This document shows positions 7,441 through 16,027 of a stretch of DNA of 42,049 nucleotides, in pieces. The DNA lies in the IMG/VR virus record IMGVR_UViG_3300020160_002517, positions 1 through 42,049 of that record; one strand, written 5' to 3'. Below the pieces are notes generated by a model, which worked only from the letters and a program-made list of their open reading frames with translations, searched no databases and was not told where the DNA came from. How positions within the stretch are numbered: position 1 is the stretch's first letter; each line of letters opens with the position of its first letter. A program made the position numbers and the translations under genes. The stretch is from a virus.

Positions 7441-8514
7441 ATGGCATCATCGGTTAAGTATACAAAATCAGACGCAGATAGTAAATTCTATAAACCCATG
7501 GACGGTAGTGATGGCTTAATAGATGTTGTCAAAGATATGGCATGGACGTTATCTCCTATATCGTCTCGTAATGATGTTCCTTATATTGAATTAACAGAAT
7601 ACCAACAAACTACAGGGCAGTTAATAGCTTCGTTAATTTATTATGGAAGAGTTATAGGTAATATTGCTAAAGATAAAGCTAAAGCTATTATCAATCCCGA
7701 TGATCCAGAAGAAGTTTATCGTTATAAATATTTCGCAGAACCTACAGGTTTTCGTTATCGTTTACCATACTTTAATCCTAAGAAAATTGCAAGAGGAAAT
7801 ACTTTTGGTAGTGAAGAGAGTCCTTTTGCAAGTTTATTAAAATTCGGAAGTCAAGCAGCGGGGTTTGGAGGTAAAGGACTTTTATCATTACTTGGAAAAA
7901 CATCAGAAGTTGCTGGAGCAGTTGTAGGAGTATTAAATACTTCTATACCAGGAGCAATAAACTTTGAAAGTCCGCAGTCTTGGACAGGAACTTCACTAGA
8001 AACTATTGAAGTGACATTTGATCTTTTTAATACAGATTCGGTTGAAGATGTAAATCGTAATCGTCGTCTTTGTCATTTATTATCTTATCAAAATACTCCT
8101 TCAAGAAGAAATTTTGCAATTGTTGATCCACCAGTAATATATTCTCTTTATATTCCTGATGTTGTTCAATTTCCTGCATGTTATGTATCAACATTAAATA
8201 TTACAAACCTTGGTAATACACGAATAATGAATTTAGGTGGATCGGATAGAACAGTTCCAGAAGCATATAGAATATCTATAGTTTTTACATCACTATTAAT
8301 GCCTACACGAAATATTATGAGGGCATTAGAAAAAGGAAGAAAAGTAGAAGCTATTAGCGATGATAAACCTTTTAGAGAAGATATTAGAGCAGTAGAGGCA
8401 GTTCAAAATCGCACTGCAAATATTGATCAACAAATAAGATTTGCAGAACTTGCAGCAAAAATAGGCGATTTAGAGCCTAAATTTTCTTTAGCAGAAAATG
8501 GATCACTATTTTAA
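7441..8514 (+). CDS. Baseplate tail-tube cap protein, gp48/gp54-like
   Basis: 357 residues, close to T4 gp48 (364 aa). The C-terminal half has the tube-like beta pattern seen in gp48/gp54: SLETIEVTFDLFNTDSVEDV (about 185-204), VIYSLYIPDVVQFPACYVST (about 238-257), then LNITNLGNTRIMNLGG and YRISIVFTSLLMPTRNIM (about 280-297). The middle (about 125-165) is Gly/Ala-rich and probably flexible. In T4, gp48 and gp54 cap the baseplate and start tube growth, and gene 48 follows gene 29; the same order is seen here. A TAAATA box lies 5 nt before the ATG. Which of gp48 or gp54 it stands for is uncertain. Confidence 0.55.
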   Translation: MASSVKYTKSDADSKFYKPMDGSDGLIDVVKDMAWTLSPISSRNDVPYIELTEYQQTTGQLIASLIYYGRVIGNIAKDKAKAIINPDDPEEVYRYKYFAEPTGFRYRLPYFNPKKIARGNTFGSEESPFASLLKFGSQAAGFGGKGLLSLLGKTSEVAGAVVGVLNTSIPGAINFESPQSWTGTSLETIEVTFDLFNTDSVEDVNRNRRLCHLLSYQNTPSRRNFAIVDPPVIYSLYIPDVVQFPACYVSTLNITNLGNTRIMNLGGSDRTVPEAYRISIVFTSLLMPTRNIMRALEKGRKVEAISDDKPFREDIRAVEAVQNRTANIDQQIRFAELAAKIGDLEPKFSLAENGSLF

Positions 8515-8539
8515 TAATATATAACACTTAACACAAATT

Positions 8540-8863
8540 ATGGCAACAGATTTAAATACATACGACTATTCAAACATCTTTTCTGTTTATACAACAGAAG
8601 AAGGTTATGAATTTTTTAATCTATTAAACGCAATAAACATTGAGGGTGAAATAGATCCTTCGTTATATTCATATGACACTGCATATGATTTTAGATCTAT
8701 TTATGATCTCTCTAAAAAATATTATGGCACTCCTAGGCTTTGGTGGATTATACTACTTGGTAACAATATTAAAAATCCATTTGAAATAAAAGAAGGTACA
8801 AGAGTTAAAATATTAAACACATCAGTTGTCACACAGATAGTTTCTCAAATAAATAATTCTTAA
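8540..8863 (+). CDS. Baseplate wedge protein, gp53-like with LysM-type fold
   Basis: 107 residues. The C-terminal part reads as a LysM/tail-X type module: YDLSKKYYGTPRLWWIILLG followed by NNI-NPFEIKEGTRVKI, where gp53-type proteins have a strand, a YG.xxxWW helix, and a closing 'G..l.iP' strand. In T4, gp53 joins the baseplate wedges to the hub. It is shorter than T4 gp53 (196 aa), as in several distant relatives. The stop codon overlaps the ATG of the next gene (TAATG), so the two are probably translated together. The family call rests on the WW motif and on the position in the baseplate operon. Confidence 0.65.
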   Translation: MATDLNTYDYSNIFSVYTTEEGYEFFNLLNAINIEGEIDPSLYSYDTAYDFRSIYDLSKKYYGTPRLWWIILLGNNIKNPFEIKEGTRVKILNTSVVTQIVSQINNS

Positions 8864-10428
8864 TGAATATTTCAGATAATAGCAATTTTTCTTTTAATGG
8901 ACAAGATTATGATTGCGTAGTTAGACTCTATAATGGAGTTAACGACGTTTATTTAAATAATGTCGCATGGGACTCACTAATTCTTGAAGAAGATATTTTT
9001 GATTGGAAAATAAAAGGTAGTATAATTATAAACAGCCCATACGAGTCTCTTGAAAAAGAAAGTGAAGAAACTGCTAAATCTGTAAAAGCTGAAAAGGAAA
9101 ATTTGATATATAAATTTAGAAATGACGGTAGAGATACACTTTTTATTTCTATAAAACCAAAATCTGTTAATAAAAAAGGTTTACCTGATTATACTTTTGA
9201 TGACCAAAAGTGGTTATTAGAAATTGAAACAGTTGTATTTGAAGTAGAAGATTTACCTAGTAGTAATATAACAGATAAAAAGAAAAAACTATTTTTCTGG
9301 GAAAAAGTATATCAACTAATGATTGAGAAAGATTCTGATTTCTCAACATCAACTGTTGGTAAAAATTCAAATAAAACTAATATATCACAAGTTGATAATA
9401 ATGAACGTTCTTTAATTTGTTCAGAAGCAATTGCAGAACTATTAAGAAAAGATCCTGATTTCCAAAAATACTCTAAGCTTACAAACAATAAAGAAGAGTG
9501 GGACGCTGGAAGTGAACTTAATACAATGAATTATTCGTCTCCTGTAAATGCAAAATTTATAGATAACTTAGAGTATATGTTACGATATACAACTGCATCT
9601 GATGTGTATAATAACGAGCCTTGTATTTTTAAATTTGAGCGTGCAGAAAAAAGCATGACTCCAAAACAGTTTTCATTAAAACCAATTTCAAAATATTTTG
9701 AAAAAGCTGGCAGAGAACAAAATGCACCAAAAGAATATCAAATTGAACACTTTTTCTTAAAAGAAAACTCTGATAAAGAAAAAACTCCTCCTCTTTTAAA
9801 ATCACCTCTTGGAAGCGCAGAATCTAAAGAAGAAATTAAAGCTGATGAATATAACATCATCTATAACTATCGTCTTGTTGATTTAAGCGGAAAAGATTAT
9901 TCAAAAAATTTAACAAATTATCGTGTAGTGTCCTTTAATTCTACATGCGGTCAATTTTCTGAAGAGAATAAAAAACACTCTGCTGAACAATATAAAGACT
10001 ATTTTAAAAAATCTATTAGAAATAATATGCTTACAAAAGAAAATGATGATCGTCTTGTGTTTACGCCTTTTATAAAAGACGTTCTCAATACACGAACAAT
10101 TGTTACTGTTGGGAAAGAAGAAGTTACTCGTTTATCAGAAGGTCGTAATAAACTATTAAATTATTATTTGTTTTCTAATTTAGCAATAAATTTCACTACT
10201 AGAGGATTAACTCTTCGTCAAACTGGTAGATTTTTTGGATTATCTAAACAAAACTTAAATGATAAAGAATATGATCATAAAATAGAAGGTCAGTATTTTG
10301 TAACAAATGTTATTCATATGTTTAATAATCGTACACGTAACTATTCGACCGAAATTATCGGAGTTAAAGCACATACATATAAAGAAATTACAAAATTTGA
10401 ATCAGATGATGTTCTTATTATAAAATAA
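8863..10428 (+). CDS. Baseplate hub protein, gp27/gpD-like
   Basis: 521 residues. The N-terminal region has strands like those of hub proteins (VRLYNGVNDVYLNNVAWDSL, then DIFDWKIKGSIIIN near 45-58). The C-terminal region is characteristic: INFTTRGLTLRQTGRFFGLS (about 438-457), then IEGQYFVTNVIHMFNNRTR and YSTEIIGVKAH, the pattern by which gp27/gpD/VgrG hub rings end ('G...i..V.H.....y.tei..v'). The hub trimer links the tail tube to the spike. A Lys/Glu-rich insertion near 270-330 looks flexible. It starts within the stop codon of the gp53-like gene and lies two genes before the spike genes. Confidence 0.65.
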   Translation: MNISDNSNFSFNGQDYDCVVRLYNGVNDVYLNNVAWDSLILEEDIFDWKIKGSIIINSPYESLEKESEETAKSVKAEKENLIYKFRNDGRDTLFISIKPKSVNKKGLPDYTFDDQKWLLEIETVVFEVEDLPSSNITDKKKKLFFWEKVYQLMIEKDSDFSTSTVGKNSNKTNISQVDNNERSLICSEAIAELLRKDPDFQKYSKLTNNKEEWDAGSELNTMNYSSPVNAKFIDNLEYMLRYTTASDVYNNEPCIFKFERAEKSMTPKQFSLKPISKYFEKAGREQNAPKEYQIEHFFLKENSDKEKTPPLLKSPLGSAESKEEIKADEYNIIYNYRLVDLSGKDYSKNLTNYRVVSFNSTCGQFSEENKKHSAEQYKDYFKKSIRNNMLTKENDDRLVFTPFIKDVLNTRTIVTVGKEEVTRLSEGRNKLLNYYLFSNLAINFTTRGLTLRQTGRFFGLSKQNLNDKEYDHKIEGQYFVTNVIHMFNNRTRNYSTEIIGVKAHTYKEITKFESDDVLIIK

Positions 10429-10444
10429 GAGGGGTTCCTACTAG

Positions 10445-10450
10445 TAAATA
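10445..10450 (+). promoter_or_regulatory. possible late promoter box
   Basis: TAAATA 6 nt before ATG 10457 in the 28-nt gap after the hub gene. No -35 box seen. Confidence 0.4.
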
Positions 10451-10456
10451 TTATAT

Positions 10457-11500
10457 ATGTCTCAGGTTGTAACCGAAAATTTCCATAAATCTCTTTATTC
10501 CTCTCCAACAGGAAAAAGAAAAAACGGAACAATATTTGATGATTTAAGAAATTCTTTAGAAACGTCTGAAAAACCTCTTGATCGTGCAGTGCAAATGATT
10601 GCAGAATATCATGGTCCATGGACAGGTAGTTCTACAGAGTTAACTAAATTTTCAGCTTTTGTTGGCGGAAAACTTGGAAATGGTGCAAAGATCAAAAAAC
10701 AAACATCTCAAAATTTATCTAGTGCAAGCACTGTAAACAGCGCAGTTCGACAAATGCCACCATCAGCAGTTGGTAAAAGTAATCCGCAAACTTGTGCAAT
10801 TATGCCAACTCCGTTATTACGTGAGTTTTTAAATCAAGCACAAAAAATGCATCCTGCTATTAACATGTATATACAAAATAACATTGATACATTTCCTTAC
10901 TTTCAACAAACAAGTGAAGATGTTGGTTCTTTTGCAAGCATAGCACAAAACAAAACTTCGATTGATCCTATGAAATGGCCAAATCAAAACGGAGTAAACT
11001 GTTTAGATACAAATTCAAGAATGAATAAAAACACACAATTAAAAATGGCAAATTCTATTTTTAATTTAATGGATACTTCTAGCAACTTATTAAATACTTT
11101 GTTTTTAAGAGCAATGCCAAAAGGTAATAATATGTCTTTTATGCATACTAATTATTCTAATGAAGCTCCTATATCACATGGTCATAATTATGCAATGGAT
11201 GTGTTTAATGGTCAAAGAAACGTTGATGCACTTGAAGGTGCAATGGCAGCGGTTTTAGCTCTTGCAGGCGATTCACTTCGTCTTATAAATAAATTTTTCT
11301 GTATTCAAGAGCTTGCAAAATATGAAGTTGAAGGTTTTAAAATATCAATGAACGAAGGTCCAAATGGCGAACCAGTAACATATATTGTTGATATGACAGG
11401 AAGACCAATGAGTGATACTAGCGAACCTACTGAAAATACAGACCCAACAGACGATAGAGTAGTAGGCACAAAGCCTGAATGTAAAAACGAATTTGACTAA
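10457..11500 (+). CDS. Baseplate-region structural protein, unknown
   Basis: 347 residues. The start is charged, with helices (FDDLRNSLETSEKPLDRAVQMIAEY). A long Ser/Asn/Gln-rich middle follows, then Met-rich helices around 195-245, including ALEGAMAAVLALAGDSL near 256-272. The last 40 residues are Thr/Asp/Pro-rich and probably disordered. No family recognised. It lies between the gp27-like hub gene and the gp5-like spike gene and ends 1 nt before the ATG of the spike gene (TAA-T-ATG), so it is probably a hub or spike-associated protein. That is inferred from position alone. Confidence 0.6.
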   Translation: MSQVVTENFHKSLYSSPTGKRKNGTIFDDLRNSLETSEKPLDRAVQMIAEYHGPWTGSSTELTKFSAFVGGKLGNGAKIKKQTSQNLSSASTVNSAVRQMPPSAVGKSNPQTCAIMPTPLLREFLNQAQKMHPAINMYIQNNIDTFPYFQQTSEDVGSFASIAQNKTSIDPMKWPNQNGVNCLDTNSRMNKNTQLKMANSIFNLMDTSSNLLNTLFLRAMPKGNNMSFMHTNYSNEAPISHGHNYAMDVFNGQRNVDALEGAMAAVLALAGDSLRLINKFFCIQELAKYEVEGFKISMNEGPNGEPVTYIVDMTGRPMSDTSEPTENTDPTDDRVVGTKPECKNEFD

Positions 11501-11501
11501 T

Positions 11502-12947
11502 ATGCATCAACAAGGATTATATAGAGGAATAGTAGTACAAAACAACGATCCACAACAAAGTGGTCGTGTAAAGGTTTATGTTCCCGGCATTAATTTAAAT
11601 CAATCTAAAAATTGGAATCAATCTAAAGAAGAAGATAAATTCTTTAGGGTTATGGGAGGAAACACAGGTTCTTCACTAAATCCTGAAGTTTTAAATAGTC
11701 AAAAAGAAAGACTTTTATGGGCAGAAGTTATGCTTCCGATTATAGGAATGAGTAGTCCTGGGTTTTATAATGCACCATCAGATTCTTTTTATATAGGAAA
11801 CGACTCTGATTATATTTCGCAAGAAAGTAATAAAACACCTGCTGCATTTGAAAAAGATAAACAGCAAAGTAAAGATAGACCAGAAACATCACCTCTTCCA
11901 AATTACGGTCAAGATCCAAGAACAAGTACAGATTTAAATTTTCCTACTATTGGTTTACCGTTTTGTCTTCCAGACAAATGTGATAAAAGCGGACCAATTA
12001 AAAGTAATCTTCGAAAAACAAATACAGATCTTGATGAAGTGATTAATGAGATTCCAAGAGAATTTATAGAGCAAACTGTAGTATTAGATCCGCCTCTACC
12101 AAACGATAATATATCTATTGTTGGAATTGATATTGCTTTAACAAATCCTCAAATACTAGTAAATGATGAGCCAATTTCAGAAGACAATCCTCTTTATAAT
12201 AGAGAGTGTTTTACTGCTGTATCTACAGCAGGAATGTTAACATTTTCACCTCCTATATTATTTGAAGATTCTGATGAAGAACCATCATCTTCTTACAATG
12301 ATTTACCAGTTGGATTAATTATCAACGATCAGAAAAGTTTACCTAATAATTTTAAAGTTTCTTCATTTAATGATAATGAAATAGTTTTTCAAGATGGACC
12401 TATTAAAGTAAAAACAAATAAGAAAAATATCAATTCTATAAATGTTAAACATAATAAGAAACCTTTTGATTTAAGCAAAGTAACTGCACTTTTAGGATTA
12501 TTAAAAAAAGCATTCACTGTTAATTCTGGCGCACCAGTTATGCCTCGTAGTCCTGTTACAAATGGACAAACAATGATTTCTCGCGGGGGCGGGGGAGGCG
12601 AAATATTTAACAATGTTTCATCAAAACTATTACCAACAACTCAAAGAAAAGACATGCATCTTGGAGGTGCAAACAATGAATCAAGAGCAACCGTTAATCG
12701 TTGTAGAAAACCTTCAAATGATCCTAATAATACAAAAGGTGCGAATGTAATTGGAAATGTTTCTCAAATGCATCGCGGACCAATGCGTTCACCAGATTAC
12801 AATAACGACTTTAAAGGAATGGTTTCTATACCGGGTGTTGGTGCTCATGTGTGGATTTATTTTGAAAACGGAGATTTAAATTATCCTATTATTCTTGGTT
12901 CTTTTGCAGCAAAGGTAGATTATAGAGGAATTTTCGAGTCTGCATAA
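11502..12947 (+). CDS. Central spike OB-fold protein (gp5 N-domain-like) with a large insertion
   Basis: 481 residues from ATG 11502; a TTG at 11493 would give three more but overlaps the previous gene. The N-terminus, GLYRGIVVQNNDPQQSGRVK, and the region LLWAEVMLPII near 70 are the first strands of a gp5/VgrG OB domain. The last strands come only at the C-terminus: KGMVSIPGVGAHVWIYFENG then LNYPIILGSF (about 438-468). About 330 polar, low-complexity residues lie between them, with a Gly run (GGGGGE) near 364. There is no lysozyme domain such as T4 gp5 carries. The next gene supplies the beta-helix part, so the spike seems to be made of two polypeptides. Confidence 0.65.
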   Translation: MHQQGLYRGIVVQNNDPQQSGRVKVYVPGINLNQSKNWNQSKEEDKFFRVMGGNTGSSLNPEVLNSQKERLLWAEVMLPIIGMSSPGFYNAPSDSFYIGNDSDYISQESNKTPAAFEKDKQQSKDRPETSPLPNYGQDPRTSTDLNFPTIGLPFCLPDKCDKSGPIKSNLRKTNTDLDEVINEIPREFIEQTVVLDPPLPNDNISIVGIDIALTNPQILVNDEPISEDNPLYNRECFTAVSTAGMLTFSPPILFEDSDEEPSSSYNDLPVGLIINDQKSLPNNFKVSSFNDNEIVFQDGPIKVKTNKKNINSINVKHNKKPFDLSKVTALLGLLKKAFTVNSGAPVMPRSPVTNGQTMISRGGGGGEIFNNVSSKLLPTTQRKDMHLGGANNESRATVNRCRKPSNDPNNTKGANVIGNVSQMHRGPMRSPDYNNDFKGMVSIPGVGAHVWIYFENGDLNYPIILGSFAAKVDYRGIFESA

Positions 12948-12948
12948 T

Positions 12949-12954
12949 TAAATA
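12949..12954 (+). promoter_or_regulatory. possible late promoter box
   Basis: TAAATA 6 nt before ATG 12961, in the 13-nt gap between the two spike genes. No -35 box seen. Confidence 0.4.
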
Positions 12955-12960
12955 ATCTAT

Positions 12961-14994
12961 ATGCATTACCCAGGTAAATATAGTAACGATCCAAACCAAG
13001 CTGATGAAATCTGTAAAGATAAGATTGTTTTAAATCAACCCGCAGGAAACCTTGAATTCTTAAATACAAAAGATGAAGAGAGTGTAACAATTACTCATAA
13101 GAGTGGTTCTCACTTAAAACTTGATAAATTTGGTAAAGATGAATTAATCTCTCGCGACAACAGAGAACATATAATGGGTGATTCACTTTCAACAATAAAT
13201 GGTTCAAAAACAGAACTTGTTGACGAGAACTCTCAACGTGTTGTTCTTGGTGATGTTATAGATGTTGTTGGCGACATAGCTCGTTGGCAAGAACCAATGC
13301 AAAATATCAAAGATGCATATCGTGAAGTTCATGATATTAAAAGACTTTTTGAAGTTAAAAGAACAAGTAAAACAAATTCAATAGACCAAGCACCTTCTCA
13401 AAGTAAAGGAGGAATTCCTGCAAAGTGTCCATCACACAGCAATGTTTCAAAAATGCTTGTTAGTTCATCTACAACAAAAGTTTCAGAAAAAAAAGTAAAC
13501 AGTAGAGAAGTGATTAGCGTAACAGACGGTAAAGAAGGCTATAGTAACGTCTCAGGAAGCGGTGGAGGGCTTTGTTTAACCTGTTGGGGTAAGATGCTAT
13601 CACCATCATCTCAAGACGGTTCTTGGGCATCAGAAACGCAAAAGAAAAATATTGCTGCAAAACGTGAAGAAATTCAAAAAAGAGTATATGAATATGAAAA
13701 ACAATTAGGACAAAATAAATGTCCTAACGGTGGTTCTTCGATTCAAACAATTGCAAAACATTTTATTCAAAATATTGGTCTTATTTTTAATGATTTTGAA
13801 TCTTTCCGAAAAGATCCACATGGTAAACTTGTACCTTGTGGTGTAAAAATTGATCCGCTTGGAACAACAATTTATACTCAATATCGTGACACTTCTCTTA
13901 TTGAAAGTGTTGATGTTGATAAGTTTCCTGGTGGTTCTTATGAATTGAATATTTGTGACGGTTGGACCGCAACAGTTGGTTCAAATGGTATAGATTTTAA
14001 AACTAGTGGTCCACTTAATTTATACGGTCCTATTGTTAATATAGCTGGTGAAGAAGTTTCTATTGGTAGTAGAGGCGAACTAGCATTTGATGGTGAGCGT
14101 GTTGATATTACTGGTAGTGTAATTTCTTTAAGACCAAAGAAACTTTCAAGAGAATTAGAAACTGGCGGAACTACAGAACAAGAACAACAAGTTTTAATTG
14201 ATGGTAATTTAAATGTTGGTCTTAATGCAGTTATTCGCGGGGGCGCACACATAGAAGGTGAATTATCACTACAACATATTACTGCGCCTTGTGAGTATCA
14301 TATCACTGAAAGTGATTTCACATATGATCAGAACTTTGAACCACAAGTTTTACCTCCACCTTCTCCTGATATTTGTCATTTTGGTGCAAATGGAATTAAG
14401 ATTGGAATGGATGCACAGAATTGTACAACAGATGCGCCAAAAAGTCCAACATATGCAACTCTTTTACCAGGTGCTCTTATCGGTCTTGCTGTTGGTAAAG
14501 ATAGTAATGGAGATGATCACTGCTTACAGGTTTATTCGTTAGATAGTCCAAACTTTGCAGTAGTAGATAAACACTATCATTATTTTAAAAATGCGCCAAT
14601 GAAACTCTTTGAACAAAGCAGTTCTGTTCAAGCTAGCATTGGTTCCGCAAGTGATTCAGGTGGTGCAAATCCGCATAATGCTGTTCGTGCAGTTGGCGCA
14701 AGAAATAATTGGCCTACTCCTGTTCTTTCACAGCCTGTTCAAAATTCTAAAACACAATATACTGTTACAGATAAGTTTGGCGGAAATGGTTGTGGAACTT
14801 TACAAATAGATAAAACAGATTGGGATAAAACTTCTTCTGTAAGTGATTCTTTACCAAGCGGTGAAGGTGTTAGAACTAAAAAATACACTGATGAATATAT
14901 TCAACAGCAGGTAAAAAGATTAGAAGCCGAATTAGAAAGCAAATATGCTGAACTAAAATCGGCTCTAAATCAATTAGCTAAATCTGAATGTTAA
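12961..14994 (+). CDS. Central spike beta-helix/needle protein (gp5 C-domain / VgrG-like)
   Basis: 677 residues. The start resembles the post-OB part of VgrG/gp5: SVTITHKSGSHLKLDKFGKD, then REHIMGDSLSTINGSKTELV. The centre (about 320-430) is a run of short strands with Gly turns, such as GPLNLYGPIVNIAGEEVSIG, consistent with a beta-helix. A KHYHYF (HxH) motif near residue 538 could bind a metal, as HxH does in spike tips, though here it is not at the end. There are many Cys residues, including CLTC near 202. The last 45 residues form a predicted coiled coil ending in Cys. It probably forms a trimer with the preceding OB-fold protein. The function of the C-terminal 200 residues is unknown. Confidence 0.6.
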   Translation: MHYPGKYSNDPNQADEICKDKIVLNQPAGNLEFLNTKDEESVTITHKSGSHLKLDKFGKDELISRDNREHIMGDSLSTINGSKTELVDENSQRVVLGDVIDVVGDIARWQEPMQNIKDAYREVHDIKRLFEVKRTSKTNSIDQAPSQSKGGIPAKCPSHSNVSKMLVSSSTTKVSEKKVNSREVISVTDGKEGYSNVSGSGGGLCLTCWGKMLSPSSQDGSWASETQKKNIAAKREEIQKRVYEYEKQLGQNKCPNGGSSIQTIAKHFIQNIGLIFNDFESFRKDPHGKLVPCGVKIDPLGTTIYTQYRDTSLIESVDVDKFPGGSYELNICDGWTATVGSNGIDFKTSGPLNLYGPIVNIAGEEVSIGSRGELAFDGERVDITGSVISLRPKKLSRELETGGTTEQEQQVLIDGNLNVGLNAVIRGGAHIEGELSLQHITAPCEYHITESDFTYDQNFEPQVLPPPSPDICHFGANGIKIGMDAQNCTTDAPKSPTYATLLPGALIGLAVGKDSNGDDHCLQVYSLDSPNFAVVDKHYHYFKNAPMKLFEQSSSVQASIGSASDSGGANPHNAVRAVGARNNWPTPVLSQPVQNSKTQYTVTDKFGGNGCGTLQIDKTDWDKTSSVSDSLPSGEGVRTKKYTDEYIQQQVKRLEAELESKYAELKSALNQLAKSEC

Positions 14995-15345
14995 TTAATA
15001 TTCTTCTCCATCGTCATCATCTTCATCAGAAGAGATACTCATAGCACTACCACCTGATGTCATAAAATCTTCTAAAAGATCAGATATTCCTCTACTTTCT
15101 AAATCACTTTGAGAATTTATAAGAACTAAAGAGTTGCCGTTTACATCATAACCTAGTAAAATATAGCTATCTACAAGTTCTGATAGTCTGTTTGCAATAG
15201 CAACACCTAGTCTTTCTTTATCCTTAGCAGTTAATTTCTTTGGTTTTTTTCTAACCTTTGGGGTTTTTTTATTGTTTACATCTTGTAAAACATTTTCAAT
15301 TTTTTTAAGATCGGACTCTGAAGGATTATCGGCGTTATTGTCCAT
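14995..15345 (-). CDS. Small protein with basic middle and acidic tail, unknown
   Basis: 116 residues. The N-terminal 45 residues are charged with a KKTPKVRKKPKKL basic stretch, followed by a helix (LGVAIANRLSELVDSYILLG) with an amphipathic pattern, and a C-terminus ending in a run of Asp and Glu (DEDDDDGEEY). No family recognised. Last gene of the leftward block, convergent with the spike gene (stops separated by no spacer). It has its own late-type TATAAATA box, so it may be expressed late, apart from the replication genes, and could be a virion or DNA-packaging accessory protein. That role is a guess. Confidence 0.6.
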   Translation of the reverse strand: MDNNADNPSESDLKKIENVLQDVNNKKTPKVRKKPKKLTAKDKERLGVAIANRLSELVDSYILLGYDVNGNSLVLINSQSDLESRGISDLLEDFMTSGGSAMSISSDEDDDDGEEY

Positions 15346-15350
15346 ATATG

Positions 15351-15358
15351 TATTTATA
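15351..15358 (-). promoter_or_regulatory. T4-like late promoter box
   Basis: Exact TATAAATA on the minus strand, 5 nt before the ATG at 15345 and directly downstream of a terminator hairpin that isolates this gene from the early block. Confidence 0.6.
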
Positions 15359-15369
15359 AAAAGGAATAA

Positions 15370-15399
15370 AATTTAGGGGAACTTTTGTTCCCCTAAATT
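15370..15399 (-). terminator. Intrinsic terminator after the leftward clamp/small-gene unit
   Basis: 13-bp perfect stem (AATTTAGGGGAAC with its complement) and a TTTT loop (15383-15386), followed on the minus strand by a T-rich stretch. It lies 4 nt after the stop of the gene at 15403-15711. Confidence 0.8.
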
Positions 15400-15402
15400 A
15401 GT

Positions 15403-15711
15403 TTAAGAATATTGACCGTATTTCGGATGTTTATGAATTAAACCTCGCGAATTTAGGTATTCTGCAAGAACTTCGATACTATCAGTATCTAATTTCATGT
15501 TTGTGTTTGTGTATCTTCCCCCATCATAAATATGAATTGTGCTATTCTTGTAGCATGTTATAAGAATAGTCATTCCACCATTATCTATGATAAATGACCA
15601 CTTACGTTCATCTTCTGGGGTATATTCAATAGCGTCGATTTTATCTACGGTATAACCCATATCACGTAAACGCTTGATACAATATGATTTTGTTGATATT
15701 TTATTAGACAT
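15403..15711 (-). CDS. Small protein, paralogue of the next gene, unknown
   Basis: 102 residues. The central strands KWSFIIDNGGMTILITCYKN line up with CWSAIVNQGKENIIVTYSVN of the upstream neighbour (15715-16026), and both have a Leu/Asp-rich N-terminal strand and end with helices near VLAEYLNS / VCDIIEYM. I read them as a tandem duplication of a small alpha/beta protein. No known family. It is the last gene before a terminator in the clamp-SSB transcription unit, so it may be a replication or host-takeover accessory factor. Confidence 0.6.
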   Translation of the reverse strand: MSNKISTKSYCIKRLRDMGYTVDKIDAIEYTPEDERKWSFIIDNGGMTILITCYKNSTIHIYDGGRYTNTNMKLDTDSIEVLAEYLNSRGLIHKHPKYGQYS

Positions 15712-15714
15712 AAA

Positions 15715-16026
15715 TTAAACTTCTTCTGTTGAGATTTCTACTTGTTCTGGTTCTTCTACAAGAACGATTTGCTGTGTCATGTATTCGATAATGTCGCATA
15801 CATCTTCTGGATCAACATCAGTTAAGATGCGATTTGAAGATAAGATGTCGAATTCTTTAGAACCATGTTCGGAACGATTAACACTATATGTTACAATAAT
15901 GTTTTCTTTTCCTTGGTTTACGATTGCAGACCAGCAGCGGCAATCGGTTTGATTATATACAAGGTCAAGTTTTAACACAGAACAATTTGAGTTCTTTACT
16001 TTTCCTGCGAATGTGTGATAGTCCAT
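15715..16026 (-). CDS. Small protein, paralogue of the previous gene, unknown
   Basis: 103 residues. It shares the W-S-x-I-(V/I)-x-x-G...I-(I/L)-(V/I)-T core with the gene at 15403-15711 (see there), and ends in an acidic tail (VEEPEQVEISTEEV). It begins 1 nt after the sliding-clamp stop codon, so the two are probably translated from the same mRNA. No known family and no visible catalytic motif. Confidence 0.6.
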   Translation of the reverse strand: MDYHTFAGKVKNSNCSVLKLDLVYNQTDCRCWSAIVNQGKENIIVTYSVNRSEHGSKEFDILSSNRILTDVDPEDVCDIIEYMTQQIVLVEEPEQVEISTEEV

Positions 16027-16027
16027 A

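Noticed and set aside
11493-11501. TTG start three codons upstream for the OB-fold spike gene
   Set aside because: It overlaps the previous gene, and ATG 11502 directly after the stop is more likely.
14258-14542. Hydrophobic plus-strand open frame inside the spike gene
   Set aside because: Shifted-frame shadow of the beta-helix spike coding sequence; no start signal.
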